Origin: Neostapfia colusana
Taxonomy: Eukaryota > Streptophyta > Magnoliopsida > Poales > Poaceae
Direction of reading: 5' to 3'
Length of the DNA stretch: 64,000 nt
Assembly: GCA_030760725.1 (NCBI GenBank)
Contig: JASWHV010000008.1
Span: 28,802,720 to 28,866,719 of the forward strand
Positions 10,160-22,579 of the stretch are shown piece by piece. How positions within the stretch are numbered: position 1 is the stretch's first letter; every line of letters starts with the position of its first letter. The notes under the pieces are model-generated. The model was not told where the DNA came from. It searched no databases and saw nothing but the letters and a program-made list of their open reading frames with translations. The position numbers were made by a program, and so were the translations under genes.

Positions 10160-10215
10160 TTTGGCGCGCCAGTTAGGGGCGCTTTTGGTTCTTGAAGCTG
10201 TTCGTGAAGCCCACA
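10160..10215 (+). other. Gypsy B primer-binding site and short leader
   Basis: TGGCGCGCCAGTTAGGGGC starts at 10162, two bases after the LTR end. The TGGCGC start is the 5' pattern of Tat-type primer sites. I do not assign the tRNA. The gag ATG follows at 10216. Confidence 0.7.
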
Positions 10216-10800
10216 ATGGTGAACATTCAGTCTGACGGAGGGCCTTCCCACCCTTCGCGCCGTCAGTGGAGGGAAGAGCAGGAAATGCCATCTGGTCCCA
10301 GAGAGGGACTGTCTGCACCGACGCCAGCCCCAGTGGCTACAGCATCAGTTCTCTCCTGGCAGCCTCGGGTTGCGACGGTGTCGCAGGTGCTAGCCGAGGC
10401 TAGCCCAGATAGTGCACTCCTAGCGGCCCGTGCACTCCTCCACAACCCCCCGCATGCGGGAGCTTCCCCATTCGCTGCTGAGCAGTGGAAAAATGACATC
10501 GACCACCTGGTTGTCGCTGCGCTCAACTCATTAGCAGCAGCGGGGGGCCGGGTGCCGCGCACCGCCAAATGTCCGCGGCAGCAGCTCGACAACAACGGTA
10601 GCGACCGGCATTACCCGGTGCACAACTCCAAGCAGCACGGTTCCGGGGAGTGCTGGGAGATACAGAAGCTAGCGGGGCTCTTCCGAGAGCTTCGACAGCG
10701 GTGCCAAGATGGTGCACCCTTTCACCAGCGAGAGGGCAAGCAAAAAGCTGACCCAGAGGTTAGCAATGGTCAGAAGAAGGAGTACCAAGATGCCTGGTGA
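10216..10800 (+). pseudogene. Gypsy B gag N-terminal region; central gag missing
   Basis: The frame from ATG 10216 to TGA 10798-10800 contains ARALLHNPPHAGASPFAAEQ and NDIDHLVVAALNS, the N-terminal part of Tat-type Gag polyproteins in grasses. The central capsid domain expected next is absent. The following sequence (10800-10930) already looks like the C-terminal end of Gag. Most of the structural gene has therefore been deleted and the element could not package itself. Confidence 0.65.
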
Positions 10801-12686
10801 GCATCGAAGGTAGTCTATGACCAGGGAAAAGACAATAGCCCTGGACACACCCTGGATGAGCATCAAAAGACGCTTCACGTCATGTACGGGGGGTCATGGG
10901 ACATCACATCCTGATGAGACATCAAGACCCTCGGACGAGAGATCATGGCATTGTCGTCTGTCCCCAGGCCGGCTCCCTACCGCAAGTGGATGGAGACGGA
11001 GATTAGCTTCACAGCTTCCGACTGCCCAAAGAACATGGCAGGGGCCGGGCAGCTACCGCTCATCGTCTCCCCTACCATAGCTAACGTGAATCTCTACCAC
11101 GTGCTGGTTGACGGAGGAGAGGGCCTCAACCTCATCAGCCTTGCAGCCTTCTAGAAGCTGCATATCCCCATGGGAAAGCTGGCCCCGTCGCGCCCATTCT
11201 CTGGAGTAGGCCGGGGTCCATTCTCCCGCGTGGAAGCATCACCTTCCCGGTGACATTCGGGACGCCCGAGAACTACTGCACCAAGAGCGTTGTCTTCGAT
11301 GTGGCGGAGGTTAATATCCCCTTCAACGCTATCCTCGACAGGCTAGCGTTGTACCAGTTCATGGCCATAGCCCATTACGGCTACCTAGCACTGAAGATGC
11401 TGACTCCGAATTGTGTCCTCAGAGTCTGAGCATATCGAACCGTCGGAGTTACAGCGCTGGAGAAGCTCCAGGACCTGGCAGCTTCAAAGGAGGAAGCTCC
11501 CGGGGGTGTTGGGGGCAAACAAGGAGCCGCCCAGCACACGACAGCATGGCTCGTCCTCCACACCCCGCATACAGCCCTCGGGTGTGGAGGAGATCCCGAT
11601 GCGGGTTGTCCAGATAGGCAAGGGCACTACCCAGACCACCCACATTGCGGGAACTTGGGTAGCAAATAGGAACTCGCGCTCATCACCTTCCTCTAGGATA
11701 ATGTCGATGTGTTTGCTTGGCAGCCATCGCAAATGCCTGGGATCCCCAGGGAAGTGATTGAGCACCATCTGAAGATCCACCCCGACACTAAACCGGTGAT
11801 GCAGAAGCCTCGGAAGTAGTCCATCGAGTGGAAAAACTTCATTTGTGAAGAGATCAAGAAGCTACTCGACTCCGGCTTCATCCGAGAGGTCCACCACCCG
11901 AGATGGTTGGCCAACCCCGTCGTGGTATCCAAAGCCGGCGGGAAGCTGTGAATGTACATCGACTACACCAGTCTAAACAAGGCATGTCCTAAAGACCCTT
12001 CCCCTCCCACGAATAGATCAAATTGTAGATTCTACTTCTGGTTGTGATCTACTGTGCTTCCAGGATACTTATTCCGGTTTTCATAAAATACCTATGTCTA
12101 GGGAAGATGAAGAGCACACTGCTTTCATAACAGTAGACGGTCTTTATTGTCATGTCTCTATGCCATACGACCTTAAAAACGCCTTGCCTACCTTTTTGCG
12201 TGCCATGCATAAGACATTCGGGGATCTGATAAGGGAACTAGTGGAGGTGTACGTAGATGACATCGTGGTGAAGGTTAAGTCGCATACATCTCTGTTGGAC
12301 AATTTAGCCTTAGTCTTTGATAAGTTACACGTCACTCAGACGAAATTAAACCCGGATAAGTGCGTATTCGGAGTTCCTGCTAGGAAGCTCCTCAGTTTCC
12401 TGGTCTCGCGCCGAGGAATCGAGACTAACCCCAACAAGACCAAGGCTATAGAGATGATGCAATCCCCCACCCAGGTAAAAGACGTCCAGAAGCTCATCGG
12501 ATGCCTGGCCGCACTCAGTCGTTTCATTTCCCAACTGGCAGAGCGTGCTCTCCCGTTCTTTGAGATTCTGCGGAAGTCCAGACCTTTTGTCTGGACCAAA
12601 GAAGCTGACAAGGCGTTCCAGGAGCTAAAGCAGTACCTCACCTCGCTACCAATCATGGTCGCTCTAGAGCCAGGTGAGCATCTGTT
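10801..12686 (+). pseudogene. Gypsy B protease and reverse transcriptase, interrupted by Gypsy C
   Basis: The protease is recognised by VLVDGGEGLNLIS (Asp codon at 11110) and NAILD-like downstream strands, broken by a TAG near 11152 and frameshifts to 11420. The reverse transcriptase starts at about 11690, has stops near 11819 and 11949, and is open from 12094 to the insertion, with the catalytic YVDD at 12250-12261. At 12686 the coding sequence stops because Gypsy C is inserted. The same domain resumes at 40513. Confidence 0.82.
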
Positions 12687-14842
12687 TGTGACGCCCTCAA
12701 TTCTGTGGAAAAACCACGGAACCAAGAATTGCATATGTGTGCCCAGGATGTTCATCACACATATACACATCATCCACAAACTGAATTTCAGAATATATAT
12801 AACCACGAATAATAGAGTTTATTACAATGTCTCATGAGTCTTGGACTCATGCTCACAGCGGAAGTCTTAATCTAACAGCGGAAGTCTTTATTTTAGTGCA
12901 GAAGCAATCTAAGCAGTAGCAGCGGCTCCATCTCTACTCCATTCCCCACAGGCAAGGTTGAGGACAGATTACACGCCTAAGGCTTCACTTTGGTCTTCAT
13001 AATAATCTTTTCCTGTTGCTGATGATGAAATGATAATGCAAGTTTGAGTACAATGATGTACTCAACAAGTGCGGGAAAATATGATATGTAGCTACTAACA
13101 AGGTAGGTATAAAAAGGCTCATTGCAGAAAGCAAAGTTATTTATCAAAACCATGATAAAATAGCAACTTAACTTTAAGTGAACGTAATCCCAACATGTAT
13201 TAAAATACCAATCATACCTCCGTTATGTTCATCACTTTCCATGTCCCAACCAAACATTATTCAACCTCATTCTCGCTCACGAATACCTTCATGTATTTGC
13301 TACCATCTCACGAATACCATCTCGTATTCGCTACCATTTCATCTCATAAACAATTCCGTCTCACACCGAGACCAATCTTGTTGCCATGACTCAACAGTCA
13401 TGCAACCAAATCTTATTACCCGGACTCAATAGTCCCAAAAACCAAACCAAAATCAAACCATAACCAGAACCATCCAAAACCATAACCACCCAACTAATCA
13501 TGGAAGTTGGCCAGGCGCTCGTGACTGTAAGCTCGGGTATCATGATAGTTTTAGACTCTGCAGAGTTTGCACCTCTTTACCCACAAGTTTGTGATTTCGT
13601 CACCCGTCAGCGACTGCAGAACCTTCATTATACCAGTACACAACCGTCGGTGTATGGCCAAGAGATCACAAAATAGCCTTTACAAAGGGGCTACTAGATG
13701 TATGGACTCACTAAGGTTTCACCGGCAGGCTAGAATCTCCAATTCTCCCACCCACGGGCCCCCTCTTGTGCCATGCAGTTTCCAGGGCAGTCCTCACTCG
13801 ACTCACATTCCCCGCACCTTCCACAGTCCATAACAATCTAGCAACTTACGTAATTACTCAGCTAATCCGCACCCATATTTGGCCTTGTGGTGGCACTGTT
13901 ATCTTGGCATGTGCTCGCATGAACCGGTCCTTATATATATGGCAAGTAAACCACCATCTCATGCTACCTCATTCACAAACCCGGCTTGCCTAGATCTCCC
14001 TCCGATCCATGTCCATTATCAACATCAGTTTCTCAATATCATTACGAGTGCAGTTAGCTAGAAACATCTATCTCACTTCCCAATCACATGGACTCAGCGA
14101 AGCATAAAAGTAAAAACCATACCTAACTCATAAACTTCCCTGGCGACAAGGGTGGTTTAACAAAACTAGTAAACTCCTATGAAAGGGTTTCCCATCATGT
14201 TTGACTCAAGCACACACACCTTTTCGTAAACAAAAAAGTTTTCCAAAACATAGGATCAATATGGTCAAGGGGCACTTGCCTTGTTCTGGCTGTTCCGGTT
14301 GCTCAAAATCTTGTTGTTGTAGTCCGTCGTAGTTAGCTCCCTGAGCTTGTCCTTCTATACATGATCACGCACATACAAGATTTACAACAATCAATATCAT
14401 GCACAAACTTTAACTAGATGCGATGATGCTTATGCATGTTAATCCTAAAGTTTAGTTTGTACGTGTTCTTGCATGGCTTGCATGGGTTTTACGATGAACA
14501 GAGTTGTAGAGATCAGTTATGGACGTAGCGATGATCTTGACTTTAGATTAAATCGATCAACAAGTGATCTGTCTATGAAAAAGCTTCTGTTCAAAAGGAA
14601 TCGAAGAACAGTTGCAAAGAAAATGCGATGATGTCGTAAGGTAGTATTGGAGACCTACCTTACGTTCTTCTTGGTCTCGGGGTCCTTCTCCTAACAAGAT
14701 AGATCATTGGGTCTCTCTTCCGGCGATATCCCTCGACTAAACTCCGGCGAAGGGTTTATTCGGCGAGTTGGGGCTAGGGATCTAAGTCGTCAGCTCAGGA
14801 GTTGGAAAAGAAGTTCATGGTTTTGGCCAACGGTTCTGGGTT

Positions 14843-14852
14843 CTATTTATAA
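14843..14852 (-). promoter_or_regulatory. TATA box in the Gypsy C 3' LTR (copy in the 5' LTR at 39535-39544)
   Basis: On the minus strand both LTRs read TTATAAATAG, just downstream (in transcription direction) of the G-box array. The active promoter would be the copy at 39535-39544, firing leftward, but Gypsy D now separates it from the coding region. Confidence 0.55.
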
Positions 14853-15029
14853 TCGGGAGGAGAAGAGTCCTAATCTGATTGTATTTCGAATAAGAGTCCT
14901 ATTCAAATTGTCGTTGAATCTTAACAACTTATCTTTAGTTGATTTGGTGCGGTAACATTGTGGAATTAATGTCGGTTTCCTCCCGTACCGGTATTCCCAC
15001 GCGTACAGAAGCAAAAACCGCTCCAGAAC

Positions 15030-15690
15030 TCGTTTCCTCCATGGTGATGGGCTCCGGATGCTCCACGTGTCCTGCGGGAACCTGGGCTCCCTTTTTCCGC
15101 AGAGACTAGCTTCGGTTGTGCCGCGTGTCAGGCTGACGAGACCTCCCTCTTCTTCAGAGGTGAGCTCCGCGTGCGCCACGTGTCTGGTGGGTCGGGACTT
15201 CCCCTTTCAACAGAGGCGAGCTCTGCGAATGCCACGTGTTAGTTTCCGGACCTCCCTTCTCTTCGGAGGTGAGTTCCGATATTGCCATGTGTCCTAGCTG
15301 CTCCAGACTTCCTTTCTCCTTGGAGGCGAACTCCGAGGTCGACTCGTGTCCAATAGTGACGGACCTCCCGGAGGTGAGCTCCGGAGGTGACACGTGTCCG
15401 GTAGTGTCGGACCTCCCGGAGGTGAGCTCCGAGAGCAACACGTGTCCCGCGTGGCTGGTCCTCTCTTTTCCGTGGTGACTAGCTCCGCAGTCGACACGTG
15501 TCCTGCGTGACTTGCCTCGCTTCTCCGCAGAGGCTAGCTCCGGGGGCAACACATGTCCCATGGGGTCGGACCTCTCCCCCTTTTGTGGAGATGAGCTCCG
15601 AAGGCACCACGTAGCCAGTTTAGCGACGGACCTCTCCCCATTTGCTGAGATGAGCTCCGAAGGTGCCACGTGGCCAGCGGGTCGCGGGAA
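15030..15690. repeat. G-box/ABRE-like tandem array in the Gypsy C 3' LTR
   Basis: About a dozen degenerate units of 50-60 bp combine a GAGGTGAGCTCCG block with CACGTGTC. In this copy CACGTGTC is kept in about five units. Others have decayed to CATGTGTC, CTCGTGTC, ACATGTC or CACGTAGC. The array sits upstream of the LTR TATA box in the transcription direction. It produces a spurious 171-codon minus-strand frame (15154-15669). Confidence 0.8.
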
Positions 15691-15841
15691 GTGTCTTCGG
15701 CGCTCTTGGTGAACTGGATTTTACTCTTTTAGCTATTTTTTTTATTTTTTCTCTGTTCCCACTTCTTTTAAAATGTTTTCTCTACATGAAACATGAATAA
15801 TTGCAGAAACCAAAAATGAGGGTGTCATAAATCTACCCCCC

Positions 15842-17164
15842 TTAAATTGAATCTCGCCCTCGAGATTTGTTAGTAGAGAATAGATGAGGGAATTCTGCCT
15901 TGATGTCTTTTTCACGCTCCCATGTGGCTTCAGCTTCGGTGTGATGGCTCCTTTGTACCTTGCACCATCGGATCACTTTGTTTCTTGTGACCCTTTCCCT
16001 TACGTCCAAAATTTGGACAGGGTGCTCTGCATAAGTCAGGTCCTCTTGAAGTTCAAGCTCTTCCATTGGTACTTGCTCCTCTGGTACTCTCAAACACTTC
16101 TTCAGCTAGGATACATGAAACACGTCATGTACGTCGGAGAGATATGTTGGGAGCTCTAGTTGATACGCTACTTCTCCTCGCTAGTCCAAAATCTGAAATG
16201 GTCCGATATAACGAGGTGCTAGCTTGCCTTTGATGTTGAAACGTCGTTGGCCCCGGATAGGCGATACCATAAGGTATACGAAGTCTCCTACTTCGAAAGT
16301 CAACTTCCTTCGCCTATTGTCCGCATAGCCTTTCTGTCATGACTGAGCAGCCTTTAAGTTCTCCCGTATCGTTTGGACTTGCTTTTCAGCTTCTTGTAGC
16401 ACTTCGGGTCCAAACATCTGGTTCTCTCCGGTCTCGTTCCAAAACAGCGGCGTTCTACACCGTCTAGCGTACAATGCTTCGAAAGGCGACATCTTCAAGC
16501 TAGCTTGATAGCTGTTGTTATAGGAGAATTTGGTGTATGGTAAACTCCTATCCCAACTACGTCCATGTTTCAAGGCGCAAGCTCTCAACATGTCCTCCAA
16601 AATTTGGTTTGTCCTTTCGGTTTGTCCATCGGTTTGTGGGTGATAGGCGGAGCTAAAATCCAGTCGTGTACCCATAGCTTTCTGCAGCTTCCTCCAAAAT
16701 CTAGAGGTAAACTGAGAACCTCGATCTGAGACTATCCTCCTCGGGACTCCATGACGACACATGATCTGCTCCATGTACAACTCGGCTAATTGTGCAACGT
16801 TGTACTTGGCCCTTACAGGGAGACAATAGGCTGTTTTCGTCAATCGGTCCATGATAACCTAGATGGAGTCATAACCCGACTGAGTACGTGGCAATCCGAC
16901 GATGAAATCCATACTGATGTCTTCCCACTTCCACTCGGGTACCTTCAAGGGTTGCAACAATCCAGCGGGTCTTTGATGTTCGGCCTTCACCGGTTGGCAT
17001 GTGTCGCATAGGGCAACGTATTCGGCTATGTCCCTTTTCATACCATCCCACCAATAAAAAGTCTTCAAGTCCTTGGACATTTTGGTACTTCCGGGATGTA
17101 TGGAATAGGGTGAATCATGTGCCTCTTTTAGTATCATGTCGCGGATGTGCTTCACATTAGGCAC
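15842..17164 (-). pseudogene. Gypsy C integrase and chromodomain, degraded
   Basis: The minus-strand frame 17164-16859 has the HHCC region (CDTCQPVKAEH) and the first core Asp (SMDFIVGLP). After a TAG at 16856-16858 the frame 16852-16337 has IVSDRGSQF and DGQTERTN, giving the DDE triad. A further broken segment leads to 16093-15842, a chromodomain (IRWCKVQRSHHTEAEATWE). Several stops and frame changes prevent a full protein. Confidence 0.82.
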
Positions 17165-17198
17165 ACAAATCCTTTTTCCTAGCCAAAGCGTACCCTTC

Positions 17199-18443
17199 TC
17201 ATCTTCTTTGAAATCCTTCTCTATTCCTTGTCGGATCTTTAATCATCTCATCCGTTGCTTGGCCATTTCTTATCTCTTGCTCCAATGAAGAGTGGAGTTC
17301 CATCACTTCCATGTTGTTCAAGAATCCGATGTGTAACCGTTCGAACTCCTTACGTAGTTCGGGTGGTACCTCCCGAACCGTGAGTTGGTGACATGCTCCC
17401 TTTCGGCTCAATGCATCAGCTACTACATTGGCCCTTCCAGGGTGGTAGTTGATTCCAACATCGTAATCCTTGATGAGTTCCAACCATCGACGTTGTCTCA
17501 AATTCAAGTCTGTTTGCGTGAATATGTACTTGAGGCTTTTATGATCCGTATAGATCTCACATCGATGACCAAGGATATAATGTCTCCAAATCTTCAATGC
17601 ATGCACTACTGCTGTTAGCTCCAAGTCATGTGTAGGATAATTAAGCTCGTGCTTCTTTAATTGTCGTGAGGCATAGGCTACCACTTGTCCTTCTTGCATG
17701 AGCACACATCCGAGCCCTTGTCTGGATGCGTCACAATATAGGTCGAAGCTCTTGCCCACGTCCGGCAATACCAAAACTGGCGATGTGGTTAGCCTTTTCT
17801 TGAGCTCCTCAAAACTTTCTTGGCATGCTGGTGTCCATTGGAAGGATTTTCCCTTCGTTAGCAACTCCATCATAGGCTTTGCTATCTTAGAGAAGTCCTT
17901 GATAAACTTCGGTAGTATCCAGCCATCCCAAGAAAACTCCTTTAGCCAAAATTGACACTTGTTGAGCTTGGCATACAATTGATGCTCGCACATTTTCTGC
18001 AAGGTCAATCTTAAATGTTCTTTATGCTCCTCCTCACTTTTTGAATACACTATAATGTCGTTGATGAAAACCACGACGAACTTATCCAAGTACTCCATAA
18101 AAACCTTGTTCATAAGGTACATGAAGTATGCGAGTGCATTTGTTAACCCAAAAGACATGACGGTATATTCATATGAACCATACCGTGTCCGAAAGGCGGT
18201 CTTGGGTATATCGGAGGGCTTAATTTTTAGCTGGAAGTATCCCGACCGAAGATCAATCTTGGAGAACACTCGAGCTCCTTTCATTTGATCGAATAGGTCT
18301 TCTATACGGGGCAGAGGATATTTGTTCTTGATTGTCACCTCGTTGAGAGACCTATAGTCCACGCACATCCTTTCGGTCCCATCCTTCTTGTCTACGAAGA
18401 GCATGGGGGCTCCCCATGGTGACGAGCTTGGACGTATAAAACC
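17199..18443 (-). pseudogene. Gypsy C reverse transcriptase and RNase H, catalytic residue mutated
   Basis: A 401-codon open frame. The catalytic FIDD box reads FIND: the first Asp is Asn (codon at 18060-18062, minus strand), a G-to-A change that should abolish polymerase activity. About 40 residues of the connection after KCQFWL are deleted near 17915-17945. RNase H (YCDASRQGLGC, TDHKSLKYIF) is present. It is separated from the upstream protease by a nonsense codon at 18444-18446. Confidence 0.85.
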
Positions 18444-20236
18444 CTATTCTATCTGCTCCTGAATTTGCTTCTTGAGTTCCACTAGTTCATTGGTGGGCAT
18501 CCTACAGGGTCTCTTTGCTATGGGTGCAGTTCCGGGTACCAAATCAATGGCAAACTCAATGTCCCGGTCAGGTGACATACCCGAAAGTTCTTCTGGAAAC
18601 ACGTCCGAGAATTCCTGAACCACTGGAATGATGTTCAACATTGCTCCTTCGATGTGGTTCAAACTTGCCTTATTGATTGTTTGTTGGGCTGACTTAAACT
18701 CGATACGAATACCGTGCTCGTTTGTCAACTGCACGCTCCTCTCAGCACATTGGATTACTCCATTGTGCTTTCTTAACCAATCCATCCCGAGTATTATGTC
18801 AAGCCCTTGGGAATCCAAGACAATGAGGTTGGCAAGGAAGTCTACCCCCCTTATTTTAAGGCTTACTTTCGGACATACTATATTAATCCTCATCTCTCCA
18901 CCGGGATAATTAACTAACATAGCACATTTTAAGTGTGATATGGGTAGATTATGCGTGGCAACATACTTGGACGATATGAAGGAATGTGATGCTCCAGAAT
19001 CAAATAAAATGGTGGCTGGGTTGGAATTGGCAAGGAACATACCAATTACGACGTCCTCGGCCTGTTGTGCTTCTTCAGCAGAGACATGGTTCACGTTGCC
19101 GCGAGCGTAGTACTGCTGTCCACGGTTTCCTTGATTGTCTCCTCCGTTTGCTCGCGGGTTTTGCTTGGTCACGTTGCCTTGCTGTCCAGGACCTCTCCTC
19201 GGGTACTGGCACATGAAGTGTCCTGTTTCCCCGCATGCAAAGCATGCCCTGTTGCCCACGGCAGCAGGTATGTTCGGGCGGGGGTTTTGAACAGGAGCGC
19301 CCATGTTGGGTCGGGGCACAGGAGGCAAGGGCACACAAGGTGCTTGTGCAACGGGTCGTTGCTGTGGTGGCTGACTAGGCGGTATGCAGGAGTGGTCGAT
19401 CCATACTGTGGTGTAGACGGGGGCATGTACCGAGGTCGTACTTTGCTCCTTTGTGGCTGGTATGGCATCTTCCTCTTGCACTCTCGCTCGATCTCTCGGA
19501 TCTTGCTTTCAACCACTATAGCCTTGTCAACCAGCTTCTGGAAGCTCGCATAGTCATTGTTGAGGAGCTGAACCTGGATCTCATTGTTCAACCCTCTCAT
19601 GAACAGGTACTGCTTCCGTTGGTCCGAGTTGACATCTTCGGGGGCGTACCGGGACAGTTGCCTGAACTTGTTGAGATACTCATTCACGCTCTTCTGTCCT
19701 TGGCGGAGACCTTCGAACTCCTGTCTCTTGAGCATCATTACACCAGCAGGGATGTAATGAGAGCGGAAACTCTCCTTGAACTCAGTCCAAGTGATCGTCT
19801 CCGGGTCGATATGAGCGTTGCATAGGGTATCCCACCAGTCAGCGGCAGCTCTCAGGAGTTGGTGCGACGCAAAAAGAACCTTCTCTCGGTCATTGCACTG
19901 CACTATGGCAAGCTTCTTCTCCATGGATTTCAACCAGTCGTCGGCCTCCATGGGGTTGTTAGCTTGAGCAAAGGTGGGTGGTCGAGTCCTCATGAGCTCT
20001 CACAGTCTGTTATGAGCCGGCGGTGGTGGTGGCGGTGGTGCCAGAACGGGGTTGTTGTTGTTGGCCTGCAACTGACCCAAAGTTTGGATCATGGTTTGCA
20101 TAAGTTGATTCTGCATGGCCATCAACCGTTCCAGGTTGTTCTCGCCAGCTCCGGGGTTAACAGGAACTTCATCGTGGCCATCCTCTTGGTTGCCACAGAC
20201 GTTCCTTCCTTGGCGGCCGGTGTTTCCTCTCACCAT
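18444..20236 (-). pseudogene. Gypsy C gag and protease, one nonsense codon and one frameshift
   Basis: The start at 20236 (MVRGNTGRQGRN) leads through a proline run (PPPPPPPAHN) to a TGA at about 19999. Capsid sequence (ADDWLKSMEKKLAIVQCNDREK, NKFRQLSRYAPE) follows to a frameshift near 19390. The zinc knuckle (CFACGETGHFMCQYP) has its last ligands altered: the expected final Cys is Tyr and an Arg is Cys, two C-to-T type changes. The protease motif FDSGASHSFIS follows at about 18985-19020. The frame ends at the TAG at 18444-18446. Confidence 0.82.
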
Positions 20237-20768
20237 CTGTGAGAGAGAACGAAATAGAATAGAGGTTAGAAGATTAGATGGATCCCCCCTAACTATATGC
20301 ATCAAGGTGGATTGGACTATATGTATTAGCCCATATGAGGATGTGAACAAGCGCCGAGGCATCTCACACCTCCTTTCTACTTATGTGTGGGTATGGACAA
20401 CGCTTGAGACGTCCCACAACTCACACTCAACTTGCAATCACAACAATCATCACAAGAGCTCACACAACTCCTATTCAAGGCTTTATTCAATGGGGGTCCT
20501 ATATGGATTTAGGGTGATGCCAATCTGTGATTCAACTACGGCTTCTCCTAGGTTTTTATCCTATATCATGGTAGTTCCAATGCCAATCTATGCATCCTAG
20601 GTTTGCATACTATGGTCAGCGTGGCTCAGCTACCAATCTATGATCATTCTAGGTTGTGTGATCTATGATCAACCCATGGTAGATTGATACCAATCTGTGC
20701 CTGATACCAACTTGTGACTTTTATCTAAGCGTGTAACCTACCGTCAACTCGCGGCTCTGATGCCAATC
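20237..20768 (-). other. Gypsy C leader with primer-binding site and PBS-like repeats
   Basis: The primer site, TGGCATCAGAGCC on the minus strand (20753-20765), lies 3 bases from the 5' LTR and matches initiator tRNA-Met with one change. The leader contains about six copies of a CCAATCTGTG-like module between 20519 and 20768, two of them extended to TGATACCA (20685-20692 and 20702-20709), which on the transcript strand reads TGGTATCA like the primer site itself. Confidence 0.75.
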
Positions 20769-22579
20769 TGTGATGCCCTCAATTCTGTGGAAAAACCACG
20801 GAACCGAGAACTGATGCATATGTGTGCCCGGGATGTTCATCGCACATATACACATCATCCACAAACTGAATTTCATAAGATATATAACCACGAATAACAG
20901 AGTTTATTACAATGTCTCATGAGTCTTGGACTCATGCTCACAGTGGAAGTCTTAATCTAATAGCGAAAGTATTTATTTTAGTGCGGAAGCAATCTAAGCA
21001 GTAGCAGCGGCTCCATCTCTACCCCATTCCCCACAGGCAAGGTTGAGGACAGATTACACGCCTAAGGCTCCACTTTGGTCTTCATAATAATCTTCTCCTG
21101 TTTCTGATGATGAAATGATAATGCAAGTTTGAGTACAATGATGTACTCAGCAAGTGCGGGAAAATATGATATGTAGCTGCTAACAAGGTAGGTATAAAAA
21201 GGCTCATTGCAGAAAGCAAAGTTATTTATCAAAACCATGGTAAAACAGCAACTTAACTTTAAGTGAACGTAATCCCAACATGTATTAAAATACCAATCAT
21301 ACCTCCGTTATGTTCATCACTTTCCATGTTCCAACCAAACATTATTCAACCTCATTCTCGCTCACGAATACCTTCTCGTATTCGCTACCACCTCACGAAT
21401 ACCATCTCGTATTAGCTACCATTTCATCTCATAAACAATTCCGTCTCACACCAAGACCAATCTCGTTGCCATGACTCAACAGTCATGCAACCAAATCTTA
21501 TTACTCGGACTCAACAATCCCGAGAACAAAACCAAAATCAAACCATAACCATAACCATCCAACTAATCATGGAAGTTGGCCAGGCGCTCGTGACCGTAAG
21601 CTCAGCTATGATGATAGTTTTAGACTCTGCAGAGTTTGCACCTCTTTATCCACAAGTTTGTGATTTCGTCACCCGTCGGCGACTGCAGAACCTCTATTAT
21701 ACCAGTACACAACCGTCGGTGTATGGCCAAGAGATCACAAAATAGCCTTTACAAAGGGGCTACTAGATGTATGGACTCACTAAGGTTTCACCGGTAGGCT
21801 AGAATCTCCAATTCTCCCACCCACGGGCCCCCTCTTGTGCCATGCAGTTCCCAGAACAGTCCTCACTCGACTCCCATTCCCCGCGCGCCTTCCACAATCC
21901 ATAACAATCTAGCAACTTACCTAATTACTCAGCTAAGCCGCACCCATACTTGGCCTTGTGGTGGCACTGTTATCCTGGCATGTGCTCGCATGAACCGGTC
22001 CTTAGATCTACGGCAAGTAAACCACCATCTCATACTACCTCATTCACAAACCTGGCTTGCCTAGATCTCCCTCCGATCCATGTCCATTATCAACATTAGT
22101 TTCTCAATATCATTACGAGCGTAGTTAGCTAGACACATCTATCTCGCTTCCCAATCCCATGGACTCAGCGAAGCATAAAAGCAAAAACCATACCTAACTC
22201 ATAAACTTCCCTGGCGACAAGGGTGGTTTAACAAAACTAGTAAACTCCTATGAAAGGGTTTCCCATCATGTTTGACTCAAGCACACACACCTTTTCGCAA
22301 ACAAAACCGTTTTCCAAAACATAGGATCAATATGGTCAAGGGGCACTTGCCTTGTTCTGGCTGTTCCGGTTGCTCAAAATCTTGTTGTTGTAGTCCGTCG
22401 TAGGTAGCTCCCTGAGCTTGTCCTTCTATACATGATCATGCACATACAAGATTTACGACAATCAATATCAAGCACAAACTTTAACTAGATGCGATGATGC
22501 TTATGCATGTTAATCCTAAAGTTTAGTTTGTACGTGTTCTTGCATGGATTGCATGGGTTTTACGATGAACAGAGTTGTA

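Larger units (their letters stand above)
12687..15829 (-). repeat. 3' LTR of Gypsy C (3143 bp)
   Basis: Extends from TGTGACGCCC to GGTGTCATA (the last CA mutated from the TGTCACA of the other copy). It contains the G-box-like array listed separately and a long AT-rich R/U5-like portion. Confidence 0.92.

Noticed and set aside
15154..15669. 171-codon minus-strand frame, also present at 39830-40345
   Set aside because: It is the translation of the G-box tandem array; it is present twice only because the two LTRs were copied from one template.
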